NCBI RefSeq assembly: GCF_030167905.1
Contig: NZ_JARGNA010000008.1
Span: forward strand, 62,001 to 126,000
DNA length: 64,000 bases
Source of the DNA: Flavobacterium terrisoli
GTDB taxonomy: Bacteria > Bacteroidota > Bacteroidia > Flavobacteriales > Flavobacteriaceae
Reading direction: 5' to 3'
Shown here: in pieces, positions 8,388 through 17,400 of the stretch
How the letters are laid out: each line of letters begins with the position of its first letter
How positions within the stretch are numbered: the first letter of the stretch is position 1
The notes under the pieces: model-generated
Told to the model about the DNA's origin: nothing
Databases searched by the model: none
The model's input: the letters and a program-made list of their open reading frames with translations, nothing else
Translations under genes and position numbers: made by a program

Positions 8388-9194
8388 ATGAAAACAACAA
8401 TTTCAATGCTGCTTTCAGCAGCCTTTGCAGTAACCACTTTTGCTTCGTGTTCTAAAAATGATGACAACACCACAGCAAAAAAACAAACTTATGTCCTGGT
8501 TCATGGGGCATGGCAAGCACCTTACGTTTGGGACTTGGTAAGTTCTGATTTAATCAAAAAAGGCAATGAGGTAATTGTCGTAGAACTTCCGGGTCACGGA
8601 GACGATATGACACCTACACACACCCTGACGCTTGATGTTTACAGAGATAAAGTAATCGACGCCATTTCGAAAACAGAAGGTCAGGTTATCCTGGTAGGAC
8701 ACAGTATGGGCGGAATGGTAGTAACGGCTGTCGCTGAAAGCATCCCTGCCAAAATCAGTAAGCTGGTCTATATCGGAGCATTTGTTCCTACTTCGGGACA
8801 GGCATTGGTGAATATTTCAGATCCTGAGTCACAATTAGGCCCATCCTTGATTCCTTCAGCCGATCATCTGACGCTTAACGTGAATGCTGAAAACCTGACT
8901 TATCTCTTTATTAATGATGGTACAGCAGCCGATAAAGAAAAAGTAGTTGCCAATTACAGACCTGAGCCAGCTATTCCGTTTACCACTCCGGTGACGTTGA
9001 CTAATGAAAACTTTGGTGCTGTAGCAAAGGTGTATATCAAAACACTACAGGATATCGTGATTTCTCCGGGACTTCAAGACCAGATGATTGCCAGTGCCGG
9101 AATTACGACGGTGTATTCGGTGAATACCAGCCATTCTCCATTCCTGTCGCAACCGCATGAAGTATCAAAGCTGTTGTTGAAAATAGGGAAATAA
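8388..9194 (+). CDS. Exported alpha/beta hydrolase (lipoprotein)
   Basis: A 268-residue alpha/beta-fold hydrolase with a lipoprotein-type signal ending FASC-SKNDD, so probably anchored in the cell envelope. YVLVHGAWQAPYVWD gives the oxyanion-hole region, VGHSMGGMVV contains the nucleophilic Ser in a GHSMG elbow, and NTSHSPFLSQP near the C-terminus supplies the catalytic His. The pattern is close to the plant methyl-esterase/hydroxynitrile-lyase-like branch and bacterial EstC-type esterases. It probably cleaves a small ester. It lies 74 nt after the CMD-like gene and may be on the same transcript. Substrate unknown. Confidence 0.85.
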   Translation: MKTTISMLLSAAFAVTTFASCSKNDDNTTAKKQTYVLVHGAWQAPYVWDLVSSDLIKKGNEVIVVELPGHGDDMTPTHTLTLDVYRDKVIDAISKTEGQVILVGHSMGGMVVTAVAESIPAKISKLVYIGAFVPTSGQALVNISDPESQLGPSLIPSADHLTLNVNAENLTYLFINDGTAADKEKVVANYRPEPAIPFTTPVTLTNENFGAVAKVYIKTLQDIVISPGLQDQMIASAGITTVYSVNTSHSPFLSQPHEVSKLLLKIGK

Positions 9195-9238
9195 GCTTGC
9201 GTAAAGTTCTTGGGGCAAAACAGCATCCATCGCCTCAA

Positions 9239-9260
9239 GTGATTTAAATCACACTTTTTT
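9239..9260. terminator. Palindrome with T tract, weak terminator or operator
   Basis: GTGATTTAAATCAC (9239-9252) is a perfect 14-bp palindrome followed by ACTTTTTT, and half of it recurs as AGTGATTT at 9261. The AT-rich stem makes a weak terminator for the hydrolase gene; an operator is also possible. Confidence 0.4.
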
Positions 9261-9316
9261 AGTGATTTGCTTCCTTGTCCCAAGGCTGCCTGCAGCGGTA
9301 AATTTGCTTTATCAAT

Positions 9317-9332
9317 TAAGAAGTACTTCTTA
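9317..9332. promoter_or_regulatory. Perfect 16-bp palindrome upstream of the DJ-1/ABM gene
   Basis: TAAGAAGTACTTCTTA is a perfect inverted repeat 21 nt before the start codon of the DJ-1/ABM fusion gene. Its position in the promoter/leader region suggests an operator. Unlike the palindrome at 6470, its half-site is AAGAAG, so a different regulator would bind. Confidence 0.5.
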
Positions 9333-9353
9333 TAAAATTAATAACCCATAAAA

Positions 9354-10790
9354 ATGAAAGTTATGATAGCAAAAACACTCTTGTCAATCCAGCGAAAAAC
9401 AGTACCCGTTTTGACGTCATTTCTCTTAGTATTCAGTTTTTATGCTAACGCACAAAATTCAGGTAAAATGAAAAAGAAAATTCTATTTGTGGTAACAAGC
9501 CACGACGAAAAAGGAACTACCGGTGAAAAAACCGGGTTCTACTTATCAGAAGCAGCCCATCCATGGGAAGTATTGGTGGATGCGGGATATGAAATAGATT
9601 TCGTGAGTCCGAAAGGCGGAAAAGCGCCGGTCGACGGATTTAATCTTGGTGATCCGGTTAATAAAAAGTTTTGGAACGATGCCACCTATAGAAATAAAGT
9701 GGAAAACACGCTGAAACCTTCTGACATCAACCCAAATGATTATGCGGCTATTCATTATGCCGGTGGTCATGGCACCATGTGGGATTTTGCAGATAACAAA
9801 CCACTAGCATCAATAGCCGCTAAAATTTATGAGAATGGCGGTATTGTAAGCGCGGTGTGTCACGGTCCGGCTGGCTTGGTGAATATCCAACTTTCTGATG
9901 GGAAGTTTTTGGTTGAAGGTAAAAAAATAAATGCTTTTACCAACGAAGAAGAAGTGGCGGTAAAACTGGACAAGGTTGTTCCTTTTTTACTAGAGTCAAA
10001 ATTGATTGAACGCGGAGCCATTTTTGAAAAATCAGGTTTGTGGCAATCCCATGTTGTTACCGATCAAAGAGTAGTCACCGGGCAAAATCCGCAATCTGCC
10101 AAAGCAGTGGGCGAAGCTGTTCTGGAAGCCTTAAAACATCAGGAAGTCGCAGCAAAATTGACTCGCTATGAGGTAAAGCAAGATTATTTGGAATCCTTTA
10201 AAAAAGCGATTGATGACTATGTTCATTATGCCGTTTCAAATGACAATAATATCATGGCTGAAGCTTATTTCGAACAGGACAAACCAAATGTGCTCTGGGT
10301 AATTGAACGATGGAATAACCAAAAAGAATTGGATAAAATCAGTAATCATTTAAAACCAAAAGTAGTAAACGATTTGGCGAAAACAGCATTAGCAAAACCT
10401 ACCAAAACGATTGGTGTTAAAGATTTGGAACCCATTTCAAAACAAGCATGGCGCAGAACGACAAAAGCAAACGAAGACCAGCTTACCATAATGCTTTTTG
10501 TAGATGCTAAAGTCGGAACCCAGGCCAACTTCAAAGATGTTTATCATGTTGCTATGCCTCAATTTAGAAGTGAACCGGGCGTCGTGACGTATCAGTTATC
10601 GGAGCTTGAAGAAGATGAAACCCAATTTGTGACTTTTGAAAAATTCAGAAACAATGAGGCCTTTCAGTATCATTTGAACTTTCCTCCTATTCAACCGGTA
10701 ATTGACTTTCTGAATACCAGTATCAAAAACCCACCATTTCAGGACAGCGTTCACCGACTTATCGAATTTGCTCCACTCACAAGAGAATAA
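9354..10790 (+). CDS. Exported DJ-1/PfpI-like protein fused to two ABM-type domains
   Basis: A 478-residue protein with an N-terminal signal peptide (cleavage probably after YANAQ). Residues about 40-260 form a type 1 glutamine amidotransferase-like DJ-1/PfpI domain of the Hsp31-like class: general-base Glu in FYLSEAAHPWEV and nucleophile Cys169 in SAVCHGPAGLV. Two domains of the antibiotic-biosynthesis-monooxygenase (ABM, ferredoxin-like) type follow, at about 265-355 (YFEQDKPNVLWVIERW) and 375-475 (FVTFEKFRNNEAFQYHL). The DJ-1 part could act on reactive carbonyls or as a chaperone; ABM domains often oxidise quinone-like compounds or detect them. An internal ATG at residue 39 could give a cytosolic form. 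The fusion and the periplasmic location are unusual. Confidence 0.82.
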   Translation: MKVMIAKTLLSIQRKTVPVLTSFLLVFSFYANAQNSGKMKKKILFVVTSHDEKGTTGEKTGFYLSEAAHPWEVLVDAGYEIDFVSPKGGKAPVDGFNLGDPVNKKFWNDATYRNKVENTLKPSDINPNDYAAIHYAGGHGTMWDFADNKPLASIAAKIYENGGIVSAVCHGPAGLVNIQLSDGKFLVEGKKINAFTNEEEVAVKLDKVVPFLLESKLIERGAIFEKSGLWQSHVVTDQRVVTGQNPQSAKAVGEAVLEALKHQEVAAKLTRYEVKQDYLESFKKAIDDYVHYAVSNDNNIMAEAYFEQDKPNVLWVIERWNNQKELDKISNHLKPKVVNDLAKTALAKPTKTIGVKDLEPISKQAWRRTTKANEDQLTIMLFVDAKVGTQANFKDVYHVAMPQFRSEPGVVTYQLSELEEDETQFVTFEKFRNNEAFQYHLNFPPIQPVIDFLNTSIKNPPFQDSVHRLIEFAPLTRE

Positions 10791-10830
10791 TTCAAACGAA
10801 ATTAATTACTAACAATTAAAAATTTAGAAA

Positions 10831-11655
10831 ATGAAAACAATAAAACAAATCATAATGGCAGTTATCATCAGTATAGTTGCCTCATCGAATGTAAACTCAC
10901 AAGTAACCGTAAAAACTAAACAAATGAATGCACTAAATGTAAACCAACTGGAAATTGCCAACAAATTATCTACTCAAACGGCTGTAATAAATATGCCGGT
11001 AACCCAATTATTAAATGCTCCGGGCAATGAAGCCTTGAGAGATTTCTTCTTCAACCCTGTAAAAAACAAAACCGCACTCAAAGGCAAAAAAATTGCGGTA
11101 ATCGTAGCCGATGGTTTTGAGGAAATTGAATTAACCGGTCCGGTATGGTACTTTAGAGAACTGGGTGCACAAGTAGATATTGTTGCTCCAAAATTCGTTC
11201 CGGCACCTGAAAGATATGGATTGGTATATCCTGAAATGTCAAAAACACATGTTATGGCCATACAATATTTACAACCTGTAGGCTGGATTAAATTTGATAA
11301 AACCGCAGACCAGATTAAGGTAAGCGATTATGATGCGGTGTTTATTCCGGGTGGTGCCTGGAATCCGGACAATTTGCGCAATGATAAAGATGTGATCAAA
11401 TTTATTCAGGATTTCAACAAATCGGGAAAACTAATCGCAGCCATCTGTCATGCTCCGGTGGTATTGGCTTCAGCAGACATTTTGAAAGGCAGAAAACTAA
11501 CCGGATACTGGAACATCCAGGTGGATTTAAAAAATGCTGGTGGTACTGTAATAGAAGCACCTGTTGTGACTGATGGAAACATCATTACCAGCAGACATCC
11601 AATAGACGTAGCCGATTTTTCAAGAGCGGTGGAAAACTGGTTAATCAAAAAATAA
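10831..11655 (+). CDS. Exported DJ-1/PfpI-family protein
   Basis: A 274-residue protein with an N-terminal signal peptide ending near SSNVNSQ. The DJ-1/PfpI domain starts at about residue 88 with KKIAVIVADGFEEIELTGPV, where the Glu after the FEE motif is the usual acid. VFIPGGAW follows, and Cys206 in AAICHAPVVLASADIL is the nucleophile. The layout matches PfpI/YhbO-type proteins, reported as proteases, deglycases or glyoxalases, a matter that is disputed. It lies 40 nt after the DJ-1/ABM fusion and belongs to a different DJ-1 subclass, so the pair is not a simple duplication. The periplasmic location is uncommon for this family. Confidence 0.85.
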   Translation: MKTIKQIIMAVIISIVASSNVNSQVTVKTKQMNALNVNQLEIANKLSTQTAVINMPVTQLLNAPGNEALRDFFFNPVKNKTALKGKKIAVIVADGFEEIELTGPVWYFRELGAQVDIVAPKFVPAPERYGLVYPEMSKTHVMAIQYLQPVGWIKFDKTADQIKVSDYDAVFIPGGAWNPDNLRNDKDVIKFIQDFNKSGKLIAAICHAPVVLASADILKGRKLTGYWNIQVDLKNAGGTVIEAPVVTDGNIITSRHPIDVADFSRAVENWLIKK

Positions 11656-11766
11656 TTCTAAAATAAGATTAAATGGTGGAGATAAGGGTTTCTTTCTCCA
11701 CCTTCAATCTTAAAAATCAAAAAATAAATCATATTTTTAACTGGTTGGTCATTTAAACACTAAAAT

Positions 11767-12405
11767 ATGAAAGCACTCATCATTGGAGCCACAGGCGCTA
11801 CCGGAAAAGACCTTGTAAATGTGCTGTTACAAGATTTTACATTTACTGAGGTTGTCATATTTGTGCGTCGTCACAGCGGAATAAAGCATCCTAAATTGAC
11901 AGAAGTACTTACTGATTTTGATCATTTGGAAGAAGTCTCAACATTTATCAAAGGTGAGGTTTTGTTTTCCTGTTTGGGAACCACTCTGAAAGTAGCCGGT
12001 TCCAAAGAAAATCAGCGGCATATCGACTATGATATTCCAGCTAAATTTGCGGAGTTGGCTAAAGCCAATGGTGTTCCGAAAGTAGTTTTACTCTCCGCCT
12101 ACGGAGCGTCAATGACAAGCAATGTGTTTTATTCTAAAATAAAAGGCGAATTGGAAGAATGGATTGACCAATTGGCATTCGATTCCTATATCATTTTCAG
12201 ACCCGGATTATTGCTTCGCAAAGAGACCAATCGATTTGGTGAAAAAATAAGCGCCGGTATATTAAAATTTCTGAATGGATTGGGTTTGATTCGAAAATTT
12301 AAACCGATGCCCACTTCCCTACTTGCGGAAAAACTGGCTAAAGCAGCTAAAACTTTGCAAAATGGAAAACACATTATAGCATTGGAGAAAATCTTCGGAT
12401 TTTAA
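11767..12405 (+). CDS. NAD(P)-binding epimerase-like protein
   Basis: A 212-residue atypical short-chain dehydrogenase/NAD(P)H-binding protein. IIGATGATGKDLVNVLLQ at residues 4-21 is the Rossmann nucleotide-binding loop (GATGxTG). LFSCLGTTLKVAGSKENQ and VLLSAYGASMTSNVFYSKIK follow, the latter with the Tyr/Lys region of the HTATIP2/YbjT-like branch. No signal peptide. It lies 111 nt after the second DJ-1 gene and ends the plus-strand run, before a bidirectional terminator. These proteins commonly act as redox sensors or oxidoreductases; the substrate is unknown. Confidence 0.82.
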   Translation: MKALIIGATGATGKDLVNVLLQDFTFTEVVIFVRRHSGIKHPKLTEVLTDFDHLEEVSTFIKGEVLFSCLGTTLKVAGSKENQRHIDYDIPAKFAELAKANGVPKVVLLSAYGASMTSNVFYSKIKGELEEWIDQLAFDSYIIFRPGLLLRKETNRFGEKISAGILKFLNGLGLIRKFKPMPTSLLAEKLAKAAKTLQNGKHIIALEKIFGF

Positions 12406-12421
12406 TTTCCTCTTATCTCCA

Positions 12422-12456
12422 CAAAAAAAACCGATTAGTCTCCTAATCGGTTTTTC
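12422..12456. terminator. Bidirectional terminator between convergent genes
   Basis: Stem CCGATTAG, loop TCTC, arm CTAATCGG (12431-12450), preceded by a run of eight A and followed by five T. It serves both the plus-strand redox cluster and the minus-strand acidic lipoprotein gene. Confidence 0.88.
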
Positions 12457-12476
12457 CATTTTTAAATTTTTACAGT

Positions 12477-13223
12477 TTATCTTTTATCGTCTTCGCCCTG
12501 GTCATCATCACCATCATCGTTACCACAGTCATCATCAGCCTGCTGAATTTCATCTGTTAGTTCCTCGTTACTGTTGACCACTTCCGTTTCGCCATTGGCA
12601 TCGGTGATGGTTAAAGGATAATTGATTACCACGGTTTCTGAACCACCTAAAGTAGCCAGGAAAGTATAGGTTTCATCATCGTTATTCAAAGTAACCACAG
12701 TGCTTACATTATTGGCATCGGTGAAAGTAAGGGTTAAAGGATAATGCAAATCCAAACATTCGATATCATCAGCATCATCGCCGCAAGAGTGCACGGCAAC
12801 ATCCAACTCTTCCTCGGTTGCAATAAGCTGTGTGGTTCCGTCAGCAAAAGTGATGCTGATTGGGAAAACAAAAGTCGCATGAACCTCATCGTCATCGCTG
12901 TCATCATCATCGTCATCATCGTCATCCGAATCACCGGCATGGTGTAAGGCGTTTTGAACGGTCGCATACTCATCCATCGTAGTTATAGTAACCGTTTGTC
13001 CATCGACTACTAAACTCACCGGAAGATCTACTACAAAACAAGGCATATCATCGTCATCCTCAGATTTACCCGTTGGCGTATTGCCATTGTGTGTTACCCT
13101 CATCAACAACTGGGTCAGTGTTGAGTTTTTGGACAGTTTTTGACTGTCTGAATCATTTTCACAGGAAGACAGTACTAAGCCTATAATGGCCAAAGCAAAA
13201 ACAGACTTCAAAATTTTTTTCAT
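12477..13223 (-). CDS. Highly acidic lipoprotein
   Basis: A 248-residue lipoprotein with lipobox-type signal GLVLSSC-ENDSD. The mature protein is very acidic. It has an Asp tract (nine consecutive Asp within a DSDD-rich segment, near residue 105) and an acidic tail ending DDQGEDDKR. Between these lie beta-like repeats, each with a segment of the form (D)LPVSLVVDGQTVTITT, FPISITFADGTTQL, YPLTLTFTDANNVSTVVTLN and YPLTITDANGETEVVNS, four related units of about 45 residues. Ca2+ binding is possible, but not shown. Its function is unknown; similar acidic lipoproteins occur in many flavobacteria. A deleted second copy lies at 5083-5134. Confidence 0.78.
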   Translation of the reverse strand: MKKILKSVFALAIIGLVLSSCENDSDSQKLSKNSTLTQLLMRVTHNGNTPTGKSEDDDDMPCFVVDLPVSLVVDGQTVTITTMDEYATVQNALHHAGDSDDDDDDDDDSDDDEVHATFVFPISITFADGTTQLIATEEELDVAVHSCGDDADDIECLDLHYPLTLTFTDANNVSTVVTLNNDDETYTFLATLGGSETVVINYPLTITDANGETEVVNSNEELTDEIQQADDDCGNDDGDDDQGEDDKR

Positions 13224-13516
13224 AGTTAATTTGGTCTTTAATTAAACGTTTGGTGGCGTTAGGATAATACAAAGTTAACAAATATATACAGTTTTTAACT
13301 CGTATAGAATTGATTTAATGGTTTAATTCAAAGAAATACACTTTTTGACCATCGCAAAATTTGAAACTAATCCGTTTTTATTGCAATTCAACTCCAATTG
13401 CCAGTTTTCAAATATTACCTTATCTTTATCGGTATAATGAATTGGGCTAAAAAATTGACTTATTTTTACCTAGAAGGCTATTAAATTGTATTGTGCTGCT
13501 TAGCAGCATTACTTCA

Positions 13517-13939
13517 TTATTGATTAACAATGATAGTATCTTCCTTGACTTGAAAAGAATAACCGTCATGTTTAAAATGAACAATCTTATCTTTCGCATT
13601 ACAATAAATTATGCTGTCGTTCGTATTATCAAACCATACAATAACCCTCTTTTTATTTTTTGAACTGCTTTCAATGATATTAGTCAGCCGTATGGATTTT
13701 GTATCTTCACATTTATTGGTCTTTAAATAGATAAAAGAATTCATTTTTGCAAAATGGATACTGTCAATTTGCGAACGGCCCGAATCTGCAACAACTTCAT
13801 AATAAGGTTGGCATTTTCGCTCCTTTAACATTCTTTCCTGCTGCTCGGCCACTTCAATCGAAATTCCATGATCCTGTTGTTCCTGTTTGCAGGAAAAGAA
13901 CAGTAAAACAATGAATAAACTAAAAATTTTGAATTTCAT
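13517..13939 (-). CDS. Hypothetical lipoprotein
   Basis: A protein of 140 residues starting MKFKIFSLFIVLLFFSC, a short lipoprotein signal with the lipid-anchor Cys at residue 17. A GTG ten codons upstream keeps the frame open, but would place charged and polar residues before the signal, so the ATG at 13939 is preferred. The mature part is polar, with no recognised domain (segments such as KKRVIVWFDNTNDSIIYC and IVHFKHDGYSFQVKEDTI suggest beta strands). It lies downstream of the RHS immunity-like gene on the same strand, but a terminator at 13994-14028 separates them. A further immunity-type role cannot be excluded. Confidence 0.65.
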   Translation of the reverse strand: MKFKIFSLFIVLLFFSCKQEQQDHGISIEVAEQQERMLKERKCQPYYEVVADSGRSQIDSIHFAKMNSFIYLKTNKCEDTKSIRLTNIIESSSKNKKRVIVWFDNTNDSIIYCNAKDKIVHFKHDGYSFQVKEDTIIVNQ

Positions 13940-13993
13940 GATAGTATGATTATTTGGATAAGGAATCACGGTAGAATGATATAATCTTACTTA

Positions 13994-14028
13994 GCAAAAA
14001 ACCGATCAGTAAACTAATCGGTTTTTTT
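13994..14028. terminator. Terminator at the end of the RHS operon
   Basis: Stem CCGATCAG, loop TAAA, arm CTAATCGG (14002-14021; one mismatch), flanked by A-rich and T-rich runs on both sides. On the minus strand it ends the operon that finishes with the immunity-like gene at 14077. Its core is nearly the same as the hairpins at 5031 and 12422. Confidence 0.8.
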
Positions 14029-14076
14029 ATTTTAGTCAGTATGCAACGTAGCTATTTGCTTGTCATGAAACAATAT

Positions 14077-14472
14077 TCATTCACAACAATTACAAGGAAT
14101 TAAAAATTTCTTATTACTAGTTTCTAAAATAAAATTTAAAGTTTCGTCTTTATTGCTTAGTTCTATATATGATGCAGAATTTACAATCATTTTATATTTT
14201 TTATCTTTAAATTTTATCTCTGCTTCATAAAAGCATGGATACTCATAACAGAATAAATGTCTTTCAGAAGGACTTACTTTCTTCATGGCTTTAAATAGTT
14301 TTTTAATATCTTTTTCATTTAAAATCCAATCTTCGCATCCTAAATTATCCTTATCACCTTTAATTTTTTTTTGAGGTCTAGTGATAAATTCAATTTCATC
14401 ATTGACTGAAGAACTATTTATACAGTTAAAAGAAAAAAATATAAATAATATGGTCACTATAAATTTATTCAT
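14077..14472 (-). CDS. Small exported protein, putative immunity partner of the RHS amidase
   Basis: A 131-residue protein with an N-terminal signal sequence (MNKFIVTILFIFFSFNC), Lys-rich mature part and Cys-rich end (IPCNCCE). I recognise no family. Its ATG overlaps the stop of the giant RHS gene by one base (TAATG), so it is probably translationally coupled. In polymorphic toxin loci the small gene directly after the toxin C-terminus is nearly always its immunity gene. An exported location fits, because the adjoining toxin domain is a peptidoglycan amidase that acts in the periplasm. Further Cys at FCYEYPCFYEAEIKF suggest disulphides. The immunity role is inferred from position, coupling and predicted location. 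Confidence 0.7.
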   Translation of the reverse strand: MNKFIVTILFIFFSFNCINSSSVNDEIEFITRPQKKIKGDKDNLGCEDWILNEKDIKKLFKAMKKVSPSERHLFCYEYPCFYEAEIKFKDKKYKMIVNSASYIELSNKDETLNFILETSNKKFLIPCNCCE

Positions 14473-17400
14473 TATCTTTTTAACATTAGTTTCAGTCCTC
14501 TTTCAAGTTTTTTTTGCATATCAAATAAGTCTCTAATAATTCCGTCTTTTTTTGTCTCAGGAATTCTTTCTTTAATTTGTATATCATTATTTTTTTCAGT
14601 CGTTGGAGGAGGAGGAGGATTAACTAATTCATCTAATCTATCATGTATAGCGTCTATAACTGTTTGCCCTTCACCAGCAGTTTTCCATGATACATCCTCA
14701 TGAGGATATATATCCTCCATTGTTAAGTTATACTCGGTCATTATAGTAAATACTGCCATAGCAGTAGCCTCAATTTGTTCTTCTGTTAAAGCATCCCATG
14801 TTTCAGTAGTACTATTGTAATTACCAACAACCTCAATCCCAATAGAGTTAAAATTCCCTATTTCCCCTTTTTGTTTTCCGACATGATTAGCTCTATTATT
14901 AAAATTAACTAATTGTGTTGTCTCTCCATTAGTATCAATAACTATATGAAAACCGGCTTTCCCTTTATTTGCTTTAGCAGAATTTATTGCACTAGTGGCT
15001 GAGGAACTTACTGTTCTATGCAAGACAACCCCATTTATAGAACCCATAGCTGGTCTTGATACATCAGCATTGATATCGTTTACTACATTTGTCCCTCCTG
15101 CGACTCCATCATCTATTACATCAACTTGCTTTCCATTCGGATCAATTAATCTAACCGGATTTTGATAACAATACATATAAGAACCATGGTTAAATGGGTT
15201 AAAAAAGCCGCCATTATGATTGCCTGTCCAAAAAGTATCATCATAAACTAAAGGATCTACACTTGCCCATATACTTATCTTTGGATCATAATATCTGGCT
15301 CCATAATAATACAAACCGCTTTCTTCATCCAATTCCTTTCCATTAAATTTATAGGGTGAATTGTGACTATTCATATGCTCTTCTACAAAGCTTTCACCAA
15401 AGGCAAAATACTCCATATGCTGGCTTACCTCTCCAACAAAATTAGTAATATAATTGGAACTTCCCAAATGATCCGGGTGAAAAAAGAACTGCTCATTTTC
15501 TTCATCGGTTCCCTCAAAGCTAGGCACTGTTATAAAAGCCGTATTAGAGGCAAAGATTGGTGTTGGCGTAATCTCAAAAGCAGTATACACATGGGTGACT
15601 CCTGTTTCGGCCAGAGTCAACTGATCATGACTCGTCCCGACTAAATTGATAGGGGCGCCACCAGAGCTATTCTCCTGCAAAGCCCACTCATCAAGGAAGC
15701 GACCTAAATTAGTGGTAGTTCCTATTTTACTGCTGACCCTTTGGGAACCGGCAAAATAATGCTTGGTATAGCTTAAAACTCCTGAATTATCTGTTGCCGG
15801 TCGTGCTACCAGCATGCCACTTGGATAAAGCATAAAGTCAGACTGAATGACAGTTCCAACCTGCTCTGCATTTTCATAAACCGCAACGCTCGATGAATTT
15901 TGCTTAATGATTCGTTCGCCACCGGCATCATAAGTGTATATGCCAATAGGATGAACCGTTGTTGCCTCAGGATTTAAATCAATGGCGCGAAGACGGTTTT
16001 CCTCATCCCAAAGATTTTCTCTTATAATATCTGCCTCAGGCGCTGTACAAATCTTTTCAGTGACTTTGGTTTGATTTCCGTTATAGTCATACTCATAGCT
16101 TTTTGTTTTAACCCTTGGATCATTGGCCCCATCACAGCAGCCAGGTAATACCGGTTGCTCTACAATTTTACGTGGGGCATGAGGTTGCTCATAGTCATAA
16201 GTTGAAACGCTATAGCCAGCAGTGTTATATTCCTGGTAATCCAATCCATAAGTCGTTTGCTCAACCTGGGTCCATGCCCCAACTACAGCGCTAGGATCTG
16301 GGCTGGTAGCCGTCTCGTGTATTTGTGTTTTAGTTTTGATATTGTGCTGACTGTCATAACTCATCGCAAGCGTATATTTACTATGATTAAAACCAACACC
16401 ATTTTCATTCCTGCCGACAAAATTACCCGCAGATGTGGTCATTCTGTTCAAATCATCATAAGTAAAGGTCTGCCAGCTTCTTCCTCCAATTTGAGTTGGT
16501 GTAGGCATTGCCACTGTATTGTTATGTATAGCCGTAATATTGCCCAATACATCATAACTGTATTGGTTGTTTATGAATTCCCTTTGTACAACACCAGACC
16601 CAGCGCCTAAAACGGAATTACCGGATTGTTGTACTTTCATTCTGTCCAATCTCCTGCGTTCGGCTTCATAACTATAGCTAGTTTCAGTACCATTGCCATA
16701 TCGGAGATAGTTACGTTGACCAAAACGGTCATACCCCAATTGGCTGATAATATTTTTACCCGCTACACCATTTTTTTCGGAAGTCATGGCATGAAGCTCT
16801 CCTCCACGGTTATAGCGATAAGTCACGAGTTCTTCATCCGGATACTGGATGGTTTGTACCCTGTTCCAGGTATCATAGGTCCAATCGGTCTGAAACCAAT
16901 AGGTGCGGTCTCCCGGTACAACTACCGAACGGCGATTTTTGGTGATTTCGCCTAGTTTACCATATTTAAAATATTGGGTTCCTGTGGCGTCAACATGATA
17001 CCACAATTTGCCTACGGCATTATCATTAGAGGCATCTGAGTTGCCTGAGGGTCCGTAATAATAATGTACATTATTCTCAGGGAACTGTGGGTAAATAATC
17101 TCATCTAATCTATTATAGGTATAATTATATAATATGGCTTGACCTCCTGACTCCAATAGATTGGAAGTCCTTTTTTCTTTCAGATTACTAGCTAAATCAT
17201 AGGTGAATTTAGTAATACCATTATCAGGGTGACGAAGCTCTATTCGTCGTCCTGCAAGATCATACTTAGTTTCTGTTATATTTCCTGCTACATCTGTGAC
17301 TTTCAGTAATTCCCCTATACTATTATATTCAAAATTAGTTACAACATTACCTGTTACCGATTCCTGAATAGAGCTCACTATTCTTCCTCTAGCGTCAGTT

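Noticed and set aside
12734..12973. Met-rich and Ile-rich frames within the acidic lipoprotein gene
   Set aside because: They are out-of-frame readings of the TCATCG repeats.
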